A stretch of 64,000 nucleotides of DNA from Dermatemys mawii (taxonomy: Eukaryota > Chordata > Testudines > Dermatemydidae), in assembly GCA_007922305.1 (NCBI GenBank), contig ML677386.1:9556222-9620221 (forward strand). Reading direction: 5' to 3'. Both the position numbers and the translations under genes were made by a program. Positions 22,450 to 31,744 of the stretch are shown here, piece after piece. The notes below the pieces were generated by a model. That model searched no databases and was not told where the DNA came from. It was given only the letters and a program-made list of their open reading frames with translations. Position 1 is the first letter of the stretch, and each line of letters opens with the position of its first letter.

Positions 22450-23100
22450 AACAAAGTAAAGGCAATACAGGATTGACCCTGCCCGATCCTCAAGAAGCAA
22501 GTCAGAGCATTCTTAGAGATAGTGGGGTACTTTTGCCGGTTCATCCCTCACTTCGCTACAAGGGCAACGCCTCTAACAGACCTAATAAGAGCTCGGGGCC
22601 CAGAGATAGTTAAGTGGACCAAGGCGGCAGAAGATGCTTTCACCGACCTAAGGACTGCCCTTTGTAGCCAGTCAATGCTCATAGCCCCCGATTTCAAAAA
22701 GAAATTCATCCTACAAACAGATGCCTCAGAGGTAGGACTTGGGGCCGTCCTTTTGCAGATGGTGGGAGATGAGGAGCACCCAATCCTTTACCTTAGTTGA
22801 AAGCTCCTGCCCAGGGAACAACGGTACGCTGTAGTAGAAAAAGAATGCCTAGCAGTTAAGTGGGCCATGGAGATTCTACGGTACTACCTGCCTGGGCGGC
22901 GGTTCATCCCAGTAACAGACTACGCCCACTCCAATGGATGCACACAAACAAGGAGAGGAATGCACGAGTGACAAGATGGTTTCTATCCCTGCAACCTTTC
23001 AACTTCCGGATACAGCATAGGGCCGGAAGCCAACATGGCAATGCAGACAGCCTGTCACGGCAACACTGTCTCTTGTCCCATGCAACTCAACCACATGGTG
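22450..23100 (+). pseudogene. RNase H region of the Gmr1-like element, frameshifted
   Basis: The frame continues from RT after stops at 22447-22449 and 22474-22476. It contains the connection region GYFCRFIPHFA, then RNase H with QTDASEVGLGAVLLQ (catalytic Asp), a stop at 22798-22800, KECLAVKWAMEIL (catalytic Glu), and TDYA. A one-base loss near 22925 moves the rest into another frame (22860-23210 track), where WMHTNKERNARVTRW, HRAGSQHGNADSLSR (last catalytic Asp) follow. The RNase H would remove RNA from the RNA-DNA hybrid. Its identity is clear, but this copy cannot make an intact protein. Confidence 0.9.
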
Positions 23101-23106
23101 CTGAGC

Positions 23107-23120
23107 AAGAGTGGGGGATA
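23107..23120 (+). other. Polypurine tract
   Basis: AAGAGTGGGGGATA lies immediately before the 3' LTR. A purine-rich run in this place primes plus-strand DNA synthesis in LTR retrotransposons. Confidence 0.75.
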
Positions 23121-23664
23121 TGTGATAGAGGGTCAGGAAGCTGTGGTAGAGTGCTTGAGGGGAGATGTGTAAGCTCAGAGCTAATTGAGGTGTGGCTCCG
23201 TGTGGACTAGGGAAGCTGGCGGCAGGTTGACTGGAACACCTGCAATCAATTAAGGCCCTGTTAAGAACCTAATAAAACCCCCTGCTTCAGGCAGACAGGG
23301 GAGGAGGATAGGAGTTTGGAGGAGTTGGAGCAGTTGGAGGAGAGTTTGGAACCAAGACCACCCAGACCCTAGGTAAAGAGAGACACCTGACTTGTGTAGA
23401 GAGAGGGCAGGAAGCCACACAAACTGAAGGGTAGGAGAGGGAAGTAGCCCAGGGGAAGGAATAGCTAATTCAGGTGGTTTACCGCTATCCTCAGGGCCCC
23501 TGTGCCGGGACCCAGAGTAGAGGGCGGGCACAAGTCCCTCCCTCTCCTTTAGGATACTAGTGGGGTAGTTAATACCCTGTTCAGGGGCAAGAAATGGCTC
23601 CCTGAACCCCCCACAAGAAGAGAATGCTGGCACTATTATGATGGGTCCCGCGCTATCTGCCACA
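23121..23664 (+). repeat. 3' LTR of the Gmr1-like element
   Basis: The 544-bp repeat has AATAAA at 23271-23276. It begins TGTGATAG and ends TGCCACA, followed by the ATAG duplication. Segment 23625-23654 is the reverse complement (28 of 30 bases) of 18562-18591 in the other LTR. Confidence 0.93.
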
Positions 23665-23734
23665 ATAGCTTAAATGGGTATGAACACCACACACTGACTT
23701 TGAACTCAATACTGCCTGCACGGGGCTGAGTACT

Positions 23735-23935
23735 TCCTGTCAGGACTTAGCAGATCTGGCTTCTATTCCTGGCTTAGCCACTGCTCTCCTGGTGACCTTG
23801 GGCAAATCACCTCTCCTTACTTAGATTCCTCATCTGTAAAATGAAATAATGAAACTGACCTCTTTTGTAAAGCACATTGAGATCTATGGATGAAAATGGC
23901 TACATAATAAATTATTAGTATGAATTAAACTCCCA
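23735..23935 (+). repeat. MIR-like CORE-SINE
   Basis: Matches the MIR pattern: 'ggtgaccttgggcaaatcac', 'ttcctcatctgtaaaatga', 'gtaaagcacattgagatct', 'aaatggctacataataa'. The orientation is plus. It is one of the clearest MIR-type copies here. Confidence 0.75.
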
Positions 23936-24004
23936 TTGATCTTTCAGGAGCCAGTCAGTATCCCTCACAAGCTGTCCCTATTACACCTAAAGTATTGGCC
24001 AGTG

Positions 24005-24175
24005 GGGAGGAAAGATGGCTCAGTGATTGGGGCACTGGCATGGGATATGACAGACCCAGAGTCAATTATCTATTCAGATATGGTCTTCTGTGTGACCCTG
24101 GGCATGTCACTTGGCCTCTCTGTACCTCAGTTCTCTGTCTGAGGTCCTGGAGAGGTGACATGCACCATAGGGATA
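24005..24175 (+). repeat. tRNA-derived SINE remnant (MIR-like)
   Basis: It starts with 'gatggctcagtgattggggc', which fits a pol III A-box (TGGCTCAGTGATTGG), and ends with 'gtgaccctgggcatgtcac', 'cctctctgtacctcag', the MIR core. The B-box ('gagtcaatta') is degraded. Confidence 0.6.
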
Positions 24176-24179
24176 ACCT

Positions 24180-25940
24180 GCCCATTGAAACCATGACTAA
24201 ATGACACCCCTATTACTGTCCTGGTCACAGGATACATATATCTCGATTGTGCCAGCATGCACTGGTCCAAGCGCAAAACATGAGATGGATTCTTCTTGTT
24301 CCAAAGTCCTGGCTCAGGACCGGCAAGGGAACCTTCCTAGAAAAATTACCCTTTGCTCTTCTTACATCTTTGCCTTCTGGTAAATTCTAAGTGACATCTG
24401 AATTGTCTAACATCAAGGATTGTAATGTATATCCTAGTACAGCTTCCAATATATGTTGAGAGCAGCAGACAAGGCCTTATTCAGTCATATTGACTGTGAA
24501 CGGACTGAAAGAAAAGGCCAGCAAACAATTCTACTGTGCTAGATCACATTTCCCTCCCTCTTGCCTCATTCTCATGAACCCTCCCTCAGCTGGATTTTCA
24601 GGCCCTCCACACTTCATCACTCAGTGTCCACACCCCTGACAACATACAACCATCAAAACTGGTGAGGCCCCTTCTATTTTGACCTGTTTTAAACCTGGAT
24701 TAAAACCCTGTCCTTTTTGGCCAATATACAACACTCCGGCTCCTCTGAAATGTAAGGCAGATCAAAGTTTGTGTGTAGGTTTGGAGAGATGAACACCATA
24801 ACTTAAATGAAAGTGCAGTATTCATTCCTATCCTTTATGTTCATTAATGGTCATCAACAATAACTAATAGTCATTTAATTTTTCATTTAGCATATGACAG
24901 ATGATGAGCAGAAGGCATGGGTGAACTCCTGGGGATAAAATAGTAACTCATCTAATCCTCCAAGTCAAACTCAGAGCAAATTTTTTCTTTTGAAATTTGA
25001 AGAGAGTTGGTTTACTTTTTCGGTCTTTCACATGACTCTCTACTTCCTTTTTTCCAGTTGAGACCAGAATCAGCACTGCTGAATTGCTGTGGGAAAGGTT
25101 GCTTTTGTGGTTCTTCTGGTAGAACTAGATGCATGAAGTATCTGTACTGTCATGAGACAGCCTGATATAATGGGATTTGCATTGTCTAGACCCATGAGCT
25201 TTGGACAGTTTATAGTATCTTAGGCGCCTACCTGAACCAACCTTCCGAACCGTTAGCATTTTTGTTAAACTCTAGTAAATATACAAAACATGATATGTAG
25301 GTGATGGCAATATAGGAATCCATAGGGCCAGATCCTGGCCCCCATTATGGCTGCTTTGCATTGATCTAGTGAATTAAAACAACAGTAATGCTGGGTTTAA
25401 TCACTCACTGGAGTATTTCCCCTGCATAGCTTCCTGGCGCAGTAGATATGACAAGGAGAATGGGGAAGTGGCTGGGTCCCCTTTACTCCACAGATACCCA
25501 GCTGCTGAAAGTGTCCCCCAGGGATCTAGGTAATTGAGATTGCTCTAAATTCTGTTAGGGACTGTCTTAGTCCTGATTAACCCCAATATCCAGGGGCATG
25601 AAAGTGACTAAAAGCAATCTTGACCCTGTCCTTTCCTGAGCTATGCTGAGCTCAGCTCAGACAGAGCCACCCAAGATAGACCCCTATTGGCTAATTGCAG
25701 ACTGGTTCCTGCCTAGATCTGTTTTCATGGAATTAATTTCCTTTTAGTTCCCTAATATGAAGTAGTCAGTAACACTAATCAATGAAGATGTAGCAGTAGA
25801 GAGGCAATAAAATCTTTATTCATGGGATTCCAATAGCTGATGTGGAACTAACAAAAAAATGTTGGTTCTTTATACAAATACTCAACAAGACAATCGTCTG
25901 TCTAGGTCAATCCAGCTCAAGCTAAATAATTTTTGATCAC
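24180..25940. other. No recognisable gene
   Basis: Only scraps of old repeats, for example 'gggccagatcctggccccc' near 25327. A short (GA)n tract occurs near 25945-25967. No convincing coding sequence. Confidence 0.4.
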
Positions 25941-26439
25941 ACTGCAGAGAAAGAGAGAGAGAGAGAAGGGGTAAGACATGAACATGGTTCAAATAATAAA
26001 CAGGCCAATGTCCATATTGTAACATTGACCTCAGAAGCATACTTTTTTCTTAAAGGCAAGGGGAGGTCTGGAAGGCAATGGCTAGCTTCATGGAGATGGA
26101 AAATTAAGCCATAGAAGAGCTGTTGTGCATTTGACATTTCATTTAAAATATAATTTATCAAATACCTCCTTCACCTTTTAATGGAGAATCAGTAGAAGGC
26201 CAGTTCCAAAGAGCCAGCTGCTATGCACAATATTTCCGTTTCCTCAAGCTGAAAATATGGATGAATTTCCCAGCAGTATGTGCATTAATTTCCCTGGGTA
26301 TCCAGACATGAAAAATCATGCACAGCAACTATTTTTTCCAGTGTTATATTTCCTAAGGTCATTCTTCAAAAAGCATCTCATTCTTTTCCTTTGCATTTAT
26401 CATTTTTCATCTTGGGGAATATGAAAGAGATAGAGGAGT

Positions 26440-26473
26440 GTGTGTGTGTGTGTGAGAGAATGTGTGTGTGCAC
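26440..26473. repeat. (TG)n microsatellite
   Basis: Two TG runs separated by 'agagaa'. Confidence 0.85.
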
Positions 26474-27430
26474 TACAAGTGTGGTTAGAAGTGAATCACA
26501 CTTTTGATATAGTAAATTAAAATAAGAATTAGAAAAAATCCATGAAAAAATCCCAACCAATCAAGTCAGTAAAAAACTTTTAAACAATAGCAGACAAAGG
26601 TGGTCAAAATTGTCATTTCCATTACACTAATGTAGATCCAGAATAATGCCACTGGACTTCAGTAGAATTAGTCTAGATTTACACCTCTGTAAAGGAGAGC
26701 AGGCTTTGATTAGAAACAAGGTTTAATGAAACTAAAGGCAGTAAAAGTATGACTAACATGATGAATACACTGTACTAACATACAGGAACACAAGTTAGAG
26801 GCAAGATGATCTAAGGACTAAGGTGATCAGTAGTAATCAGCCAGTGGTGGAGGTTATGTAACAATTTAAAGCGTTTACTACCTTGAACTCGGATCCCCAG
26901 CTGATGTAGAGTTCCATTCACTTTAATGAGACTACACTGACTTACTCAAGCTGAAAGTCTGGCCAGCATTGCTGTTTTCTAAGCAAAACTGAAAAAAAAT
27001 AAAAAATAAAAAAAAATCAACCAAATTACTAATGGCAGGCAAACCCAATAATATTGGTATTCCTTTTGACCCAAACAGCTAGTCAACGTTTGGGCCCTTG
27101 TGGGTTTTTTTCCACATTGAGGAGAAACTGATAATAGACAGGTATTTTCTTTGATGCATTCTTGTTTATTTACTAATATTATACATAAAGTCCTGTTTGC
27201 CTGAACACAACAGGAGACAGCTGCTGTTCCCATACCTTCTTTTCCAACCAGTATTCTGTGTCCAAGAACTTTCCTCTCTTAGCTTTCTTAATCACATTAT
27301 TTACCAGTAACGTTCTGTTACTGTCTATTTGGCTTTCTGGACGCTTCTGTCTCTTTCTGGCTTAACTCCTCCTCTCACACATAGACAAAAACTGTTTCAC
27401 CAATCAAAGCCCTAGGCCCTGCATTTGATA
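26474..27430. other. Gene-free stretch with old palindromic scraps
   Basis: Old palindromic repeat remains near 26625-26700 ('ccactggacttcagtagaat') and 26885-26962 ('gatccccagctgatgtagagt'). No gene is supported. Confidence 0.4.
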
Positions 27431-27434
27431 TCAG

Positions 27435-27625
27435 TCCCCCAGGAAAGCCCTTTGGTTTAGCTTCTGCTTGAGCTTTTCCAGTGCCTGTGCTACTGCTATT
27501 ATTTCAGCCACTTGGTCATAATAACTTCTTTATATGTATCCTGAACGGGAGGCAGTGTTTGCACCTGACACAACAACAAGGTTTAGCCCAGCCTACGATA
27601 GCACTCAGAGGCTTTTCTTGGATAA
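27435..27625 (-). pseudogene. Possible retroviral RNase H scrap
   Basis: A minus-strand reading includes SYYDQVAEIIAVAQALEKLK, which resembles the region of retroviral RNase H around its catalytic Glu (AEIIALxxAL). Neighbouring sequence in other frames contains GLNLVVVSGA-like residues, suggesting frameshifts. No RT, integrase or LTR is recognisable beside it. The match is short and could be chance. Confidence 0.35.
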
Positions 27626-27629
27626 ACAT

Positions 27630-28536
27630 CTAAATGTTCAGTAGCTCATTCAAAACTTTCTGGTCTGTAAAATTGGGCAGGCAATCTCACAAGAACAAGC
27701 TCTCTCATGGTGTTACAGTATTTCTGTTCCCAGTATTTACCAAAACCTGGAAGTCCAGGCACACAGATTAGCCCATTGGTGATACCCCAAAATGAGACAA
27801 AAGCACATAGGTACCCATAGTTAGTTTGCAGAATCATCATTTACTACATTCCTTGGACACAGATATAATCTCTGTAGGTTCAGACACCACACACAAGTTA
27901 ACTAAATTGAATCATACTCTCAGGGAGCTTTAATTACTTAAGTCTTAGAGTGTAAGGTGCTCAGTTAATGCAGTAATTACCAGTAAGAATTGAGGAAGGC
28001 AGACTTCACATGCGTGCACACACATGTCTACTCATTCAATCTGGCAGCCATCTCAAGACTCTTTCCCAAAGTACAAAGCTATATGAAAACTAACACAATG
28101 GCCAAGATTCTGGGCTGTGCCCAAGCTATGCTCTGCGCAGTTCAGGAGCAGGTATCGGTAGTGACCACCATTCCTCATTGCACATTAGAGCTCGCCCAGA
28201 GGAATCCTTAGGGAGCAGATCCTTGAGTTTTATTTCCATAGGAAACCCATAGAATGATTCTGCTTCCATGGAAGTCAATGGGAATTTTGCCTTTAACTTC
28301 TGTTGGACAATGAGGAATAAAACTGACGAATTGTGTGACATTCTGGTCATTTTCCTGGCAATGTGTAACCCCCAGAAAAATCACCAGCAATAATTTTAGC
28401 CAATTACAAGATAATGGGTATAAGCGAAAGCAGCCCAGCCACACAGTAAGACAGACCTTGATTCGAGAATGACCTTGGGATTCTTGTTGCTGATCAAGAG
28501 TGAGAGAGAACACATTTTCTTTGTAAGCAGTTTCTT
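27630..28536. other. No recognisable gene
   Basis: Short frames on both strands only. Around 28205-28330 there is weak similarity to the palindromic repeats (centre 'ccatggaagtcaatggga'). Confidence 0.4.
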
Positions 28537-28591
28537 ATCTGATGATGTGATAGAGAGTCCTGTGGTACCTTAAAGACTAACTAAAGTATTA

Positions 28592-28629
28592 GAGCATAAG
28601 CTTTCGTGGGCTAACACCCACTTCATCGG
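28592..28629 (-). ncRNA. Hammerhead ribozyme motif, left arm
   Basis: On the minus strand: core CCGATGA (28629-28623), fitting C-Y-G-A-N-G-A; stem II GTGGG/CCCAC with a six-base loop; GAAA (28605-28602); short stem III AGC-TTAT-GCT; then C at 28592 after CU, a valid NUH cleavage site. The core and stems II and III are complete. I do not see stem I pairing between the flanks, so activity in this copy is doubtful. Hammerhead ribozymes with minimal stem III are known from Penelope-like terminal repeats. Confidence 0.7.
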
Positions 28630-28636
28630 CATGCAT

Positions 28637-28674
28637 CCGACGAAGTGGGTATTAGCCCACGAAAGCTTATGCTC
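28637..28674 (+). ncRNA. Hammerhead ribozyme motif, right arm
   Basis: On the plus strand: core CCGACGA (28637-28643), where the changed base is the variable position 7; stem II GTGGG/CCCAC (28645-28649 and 28656-28660); GAAA (28661-28664); stem III AGC-TTAT-GCT; cleavage-site C at 28674. Apart from the variable position and one loop base it equals the left-arm motif. Stem I is not evident, and the two arms would preferably pair with one another. Confidence 0.7.
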
Positions 28675-28988
28675 TAAAATTTTAGTTAGTCTTTAAGGTG
28701 CCACAGGACTCTGTCACTTCTGCAGTTCCAGACTAACATGGCTACCCCTCTGAGTCTCATCTGATGATGGGTATGAGCGACAATATTTTTTGCAGCAGCC
28801 CCAGTGACTCATCCAGGGAGTAGCTGCAGTAGCATTTGCCCGATAGTGAATGCTCATATTTAGTTGGTGGGTGGGGGAGCGGAGAGGAGGGAGAAATGGG
28901 CCCATTCCAGAAGAATGAAGTAATGATATAACAACAAAAATAATTCATCTTTACCCAGTGCCTTTCATCTTGAAGGATCCCTTGACAG

Positions 28989-29024
<36 letters not shown>

Positions 29025-29034
29025 CGCGCACACA
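28989..29034. repeat. (TA)n(CA)n(GA)n compound microsatellite
   Basis: Short AT, AC, a longer AG run, then GC and CA dinucleotides. Confidence 0.85.
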
Positions 29035-29621
29035 AGCAGCTGCCACCTCAGCAGGGCAATGCGACAGTCATTCCACACCAGCAGTGCTGCACAATGATGT
29101 TTAAGAAGGGAAGGAAAGAACAGATTCTCCAACTGAATGCACAGAAACAGGATACTATGCAGTGAATAATGCTCAGGGTAAATTTGTGATTATGTACCTC
29201 TGCAATCAGGAGTTTCTCTTTTTCTTCTAGTTTCCCAATTCCAGGAAGGTGCAAGAGCAATGCTTTGTGCTAGGTAACTGGATTTTCTTTAATAAACATA
29301 AAGAAATGAAAGCATGTTAGGGAGAAGGGAAATAAGGCAGACAATTTGCTGTGAAACTATATCTGCCTTGTATGGGCATGGCAAAGCCGTTTTCTCCTTC
29401 GACCACACCTGCATAGGCAGCCGCAAAGCTGCAGTCTGGACTCCCAAAGCACAAGGACATCAGCTAGTTCTGCAACCAGTGCTGCCTGTTTAGAAGGGTC
29501 AGGCTGGGACTGAACCAACTAGCACTGCCAGGGCAAAAACCTCCCACGTTTGTAGTAGTGAAGGCTGCTGTTTAGTGTGCTCTCTCCAGTTGCCCAGAGG
29601 CATTATCACACAGCCATAATG

Positions 29622-29708
29622 AGCCAGATCTTCAGCTGATGTCAGTAGGCATATAGTTCCACTGAGCCCAATGGACTTGTGCCAAATTACCTAGATGATG
29701 ATGTGGCC
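29622..29708. repeat. Palindromic repeat related to 10793-10878
   Basis: Starts 'gagccagatcttcagctgat' and ends 'gatgatgtggccct', with a centre like 'ttccactgagcccaatgga'. It is more decayed than the copy at 10.8 kb. Confidence 0.5.
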
Positions 29709-29714
29709 CTATGT

Positions 29715-30600
29715 CATAAGAACATAAGAACAGCCATATAGGGTCAAACCAATGGTCCATCTAGCCCACTAGCTGTCTTCCACCAGCAGACAATGCCAGA
29801 TGCTTCAGAGGGAATGAACAGAACAAAGCAGTTTATTCTCTGACCCACTTGGCTAATAGCCATTGATGGACTTATGCTCCATTAACTTACCTAATTTTTT
29901 TTAGCCCAGTTATACTTTTGGCCTTCACAACATCCCCTGGCAATAAGTTCCACAGGTTAACTGTGCATTGTGTAAAGAATTACTTTCTTTTTTCAAAAAA
30001 CCTGCTGCCTATTAATTTCATTGGGTGACCCCTGGTTCTTGTGTTCTACGAGGGGTAAATAACACTTCCTTCTTCACTTTCTCCACACCATTCATGATTT
30101 TATAGGCCTGTATCAACCCCCACACACACATAGTCTTCTCTTTTCTAAGCCTAACAATCCCAGTCTTTTTTAATCTCTTTTCATATGGAAGCTGCGCCAT
30201 ATCCCTAACCATTTTTGTTGCTCTTTTCTGTACCTTTTCCAATTCTAATACATCTTTGTTATCTTTTTAGATGGGACAACCAGAACTGCAGTATTCAAGG
30301 TGTGGGGGTACCACAGATTTATATATTGCCATTATATTTTCTTTCTTGTTTTCTATCCCATTTCTAATGGCTCCTAACATTCTGTTAGATTTTCTGACTG
30401 ACACTGCACATTGAATGGATGTTTTCAGAGAACTATCTTCAATGACTCCAAGATCTTTGTTGAGTGGTAACAGCTAATTTAGACCCCATCATTTTGTATG
30501 TATAGTTGGGGTTATGTTTTCCAACATGCAGTGCCATTTTGTTGCCCACTCGTTCAGTTTTGTGAGATCCCTTTTCAACTTTTCGCAGCACGGCGCCCTT
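29715..30600 (-). pseudogene. CR1-like LINE, antisense, ORF2 end and 3' part
   Basis: On the minus strand this reads from the RT C-terminal region to the 3' tail. The 74-codon frame 30242-30018 begins MEKVQKRATKMV and contains MAQLPYEKRLKKTGI and RLRKEKTMCVWGLIQAYKIMNG, the standard end of CR1 ORF2. Further upstream (30245-30600) ORF2-type sequence continues in broken frames. The low-coordinate end ('cataagaacataagaacagcc') is the usual 3' untranslated type. No CR1 8-bp terminal repeats are recognised. It is 5'-truncated and non-functional. Confidence 0.85.
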
Positions 30601-30724
30601 GGTGATAGCCAGTTAAGCTGGTTGGCAATTTTTCAATGAAACATTTTCTTCCTCAGAATATGTTGATTCATCTAAACTTTTTGGGGTTGGGAAGGCAGTG
30701 AATGAGCAAGAGACCCTCATTATA

Positions 30725-30925
30725 GAATAGCCAATAACTTGATGGCTAGGATGCCTCCCAGGGAATGTGGGAGATCTAGGTTCAAATCCTGATCTGATAG
30801 ATACATTCCATGCATCCTCACCACCAGACTAGAGAGAGAAAATGACTATTACTTGGTTTCTGGGGATTTGAAGCTGGGTCTCCCATAGCCCAGATGAGTG
30901 TCTTAACCACTGGGGTGCCTGTCTT
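30725..30925. repeat. tRNA-like inverted repeat
   Basis: Left half 'tgggagatctaggttcaaatcc' contains a perfect pol III B-box (GGTTCAAATCC) after a weak A-box-like 'gatggctaggatgcc'. The right half is its inverted partner: reverse-complemented it reads 'tgggagacccagcttcaaatcc'. So two tRNA-like modules face each other. A second member lies at 37325-37450. Confidence 0.65.
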
Positions 30926-30939
30926 CCTCAGAAAAAAAA

Positions 30940-31236
30940 TAGTGGGTGCTCAGCACCCACCGGCAGCCTCCCCAATCAACTCTTCCCCTTCCCACTCCAG
31001 CCCTCTGGCGGCCCTGCTGAACAGGTCCTCTCCCTCCCTCCTACTACAATCAGCTGTTCAGTGGTGTGCAGGAGGCCCTGGGGGGAGGAGAAGAATGGAG
31101 GCAAGAAGAGGCAGGGGGAGGGGCAGGAAGAGCAGGGGCAGGGTTGGAGCATGGATGGGAAGAGGAGGGCTGGAGTGGAGTGGGGCCAGGGCCTGGGGCG
31201 GAGTCAAGCACCCCCTAGGAACTGGGGAAGTCAGTG
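30940..31236. mobile_element. GC-rich hAT-type MITE, ends uncertain
   Basis: It starts with 'gtgggtgctcagcacccacc' and ends with 'ggaagtcagtgcctctg', which resemble in reverse the ends of the element at 8963-9301. The interior is purine-rich and contains 'ggcggagtcaagcaccccc'. I could not find a target duplication. The open frames in it are low-complexity artefacts. Confidence 0.45.
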
Positions 31237-31505
31237 CCTCTGGGTCTCATGTAGAATGAAAACAAAATGTCAAAACTGCAAATTCTGTCATGAAACAAAA
31301 TTCTTGTTTTTCAGCTAGCCCCATATATGAACACACAGCAAAAAGATGGTCAGTTCCCTAAAGACCTTACAGTAGAGGGTGATGACAAGGCACACTAGGT
31401 GGATGAGTAACAAACCAATAGAGATGGGGGTTAATAAGTTAATAATAAAACCATTAACCCTTTTGGACCTGGGAAGTTAGTAAAAATTTGGGACCATGGT
31501 AATGG

Positions 31506-31736
31506 CAGGGCCGGCTCCAGGCACCCGCGTACCAAGCAAGTGCTTGGGGTGGCCATAATTGGGGTGTGGCGCACCGTCCGTAATTGGGGTGTCGCTCCGC
31601 TTCTTTCGGCGACATTTCAATGGCAACTCCTTCCCTGCTTCTTTGTCCATCAGTGACGTTTCGGCAGCAGGTCCACAACTTGAAGGGTTTTTTTCCTTCA
31701 CCACTTGGGGCGACAAAAAAGCTGGATCCGGCCCTG
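31506..31736. mobile_element. hAT-type MITE, CAGGGCCGG ends
   Basis: The 231-bp element starts CAGGGCCGGCTCCAG and ends CTGGATCCGGCCCTG, inverted repeats with one mismatch in 15. Flanks ggtaatgg (31498-31505) and gatgatgg (31737-31744) match at 6 of 8, a decayed 8-bp duplication. The frames across it are not genes. Confidence 0.75.
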
Positions 31737-31744
31737 GATGATGG

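Larger units (their letters stand above)
18029..23664 (+). mobile_element. Gmr1-like Ty3/gypsy LTR retrotransposon, full length, inactive
   Basis: A complete 5.6-kb LTR retrotransposon. The LTRs begin TGTGATAG and end TGCCACA, and ATAG is duplicated at 18025-18028 and 23665-23668. Domains run gag (capsid, zinc knuckle), protease, integrase, reverse transcriptase, RNase H. Integrase ahead of RT is the arrangement described for Gmr1 elements and is opposite to ordinary Ty3/gypsy, although the RT is of the gypsy kind. The capsid region resembles the vertebrate SCAN domain, which has been traced to Gmr1-like Gag. There is no chromodomain or envelope gene. The coding region has a frameshift in gag, at least seven in-frame stops in pol and a frameshift in RNase H. 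My hand alignment of the LTRs gives roughly 22 substitutions over about 475 aligned bases, so the copy is not recent. Confidence 0.95.
28548..28758. mobile_element. Fold-back Penelope-like insertion with two opposed ribozyme motifs
   Basis: The 211-bp insertion is flanked by a perfect 11-bp duplication, ATCTGATGATG (28537-28547 and 28759-28769). It consists of two arms of about 80 bp in inverted orientation, meeting near 28630-28636 (gcatgca). Both arms contain 'gaaagcttatgctct', then 'ttagttagtctttaaggt' and 'ccacaggactct'. The right end continues into 'cagactaacatggctacccc' and ends 'ctctgag', the 3' end type I associate with reptile Penelope-like elements. No RT or GIY-YIG sequence is present. 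A fold-back insertion with a clear duplication fits the known inverted and rearranged terminal repeats of Penelope-like elements. Confidence 0.85.
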
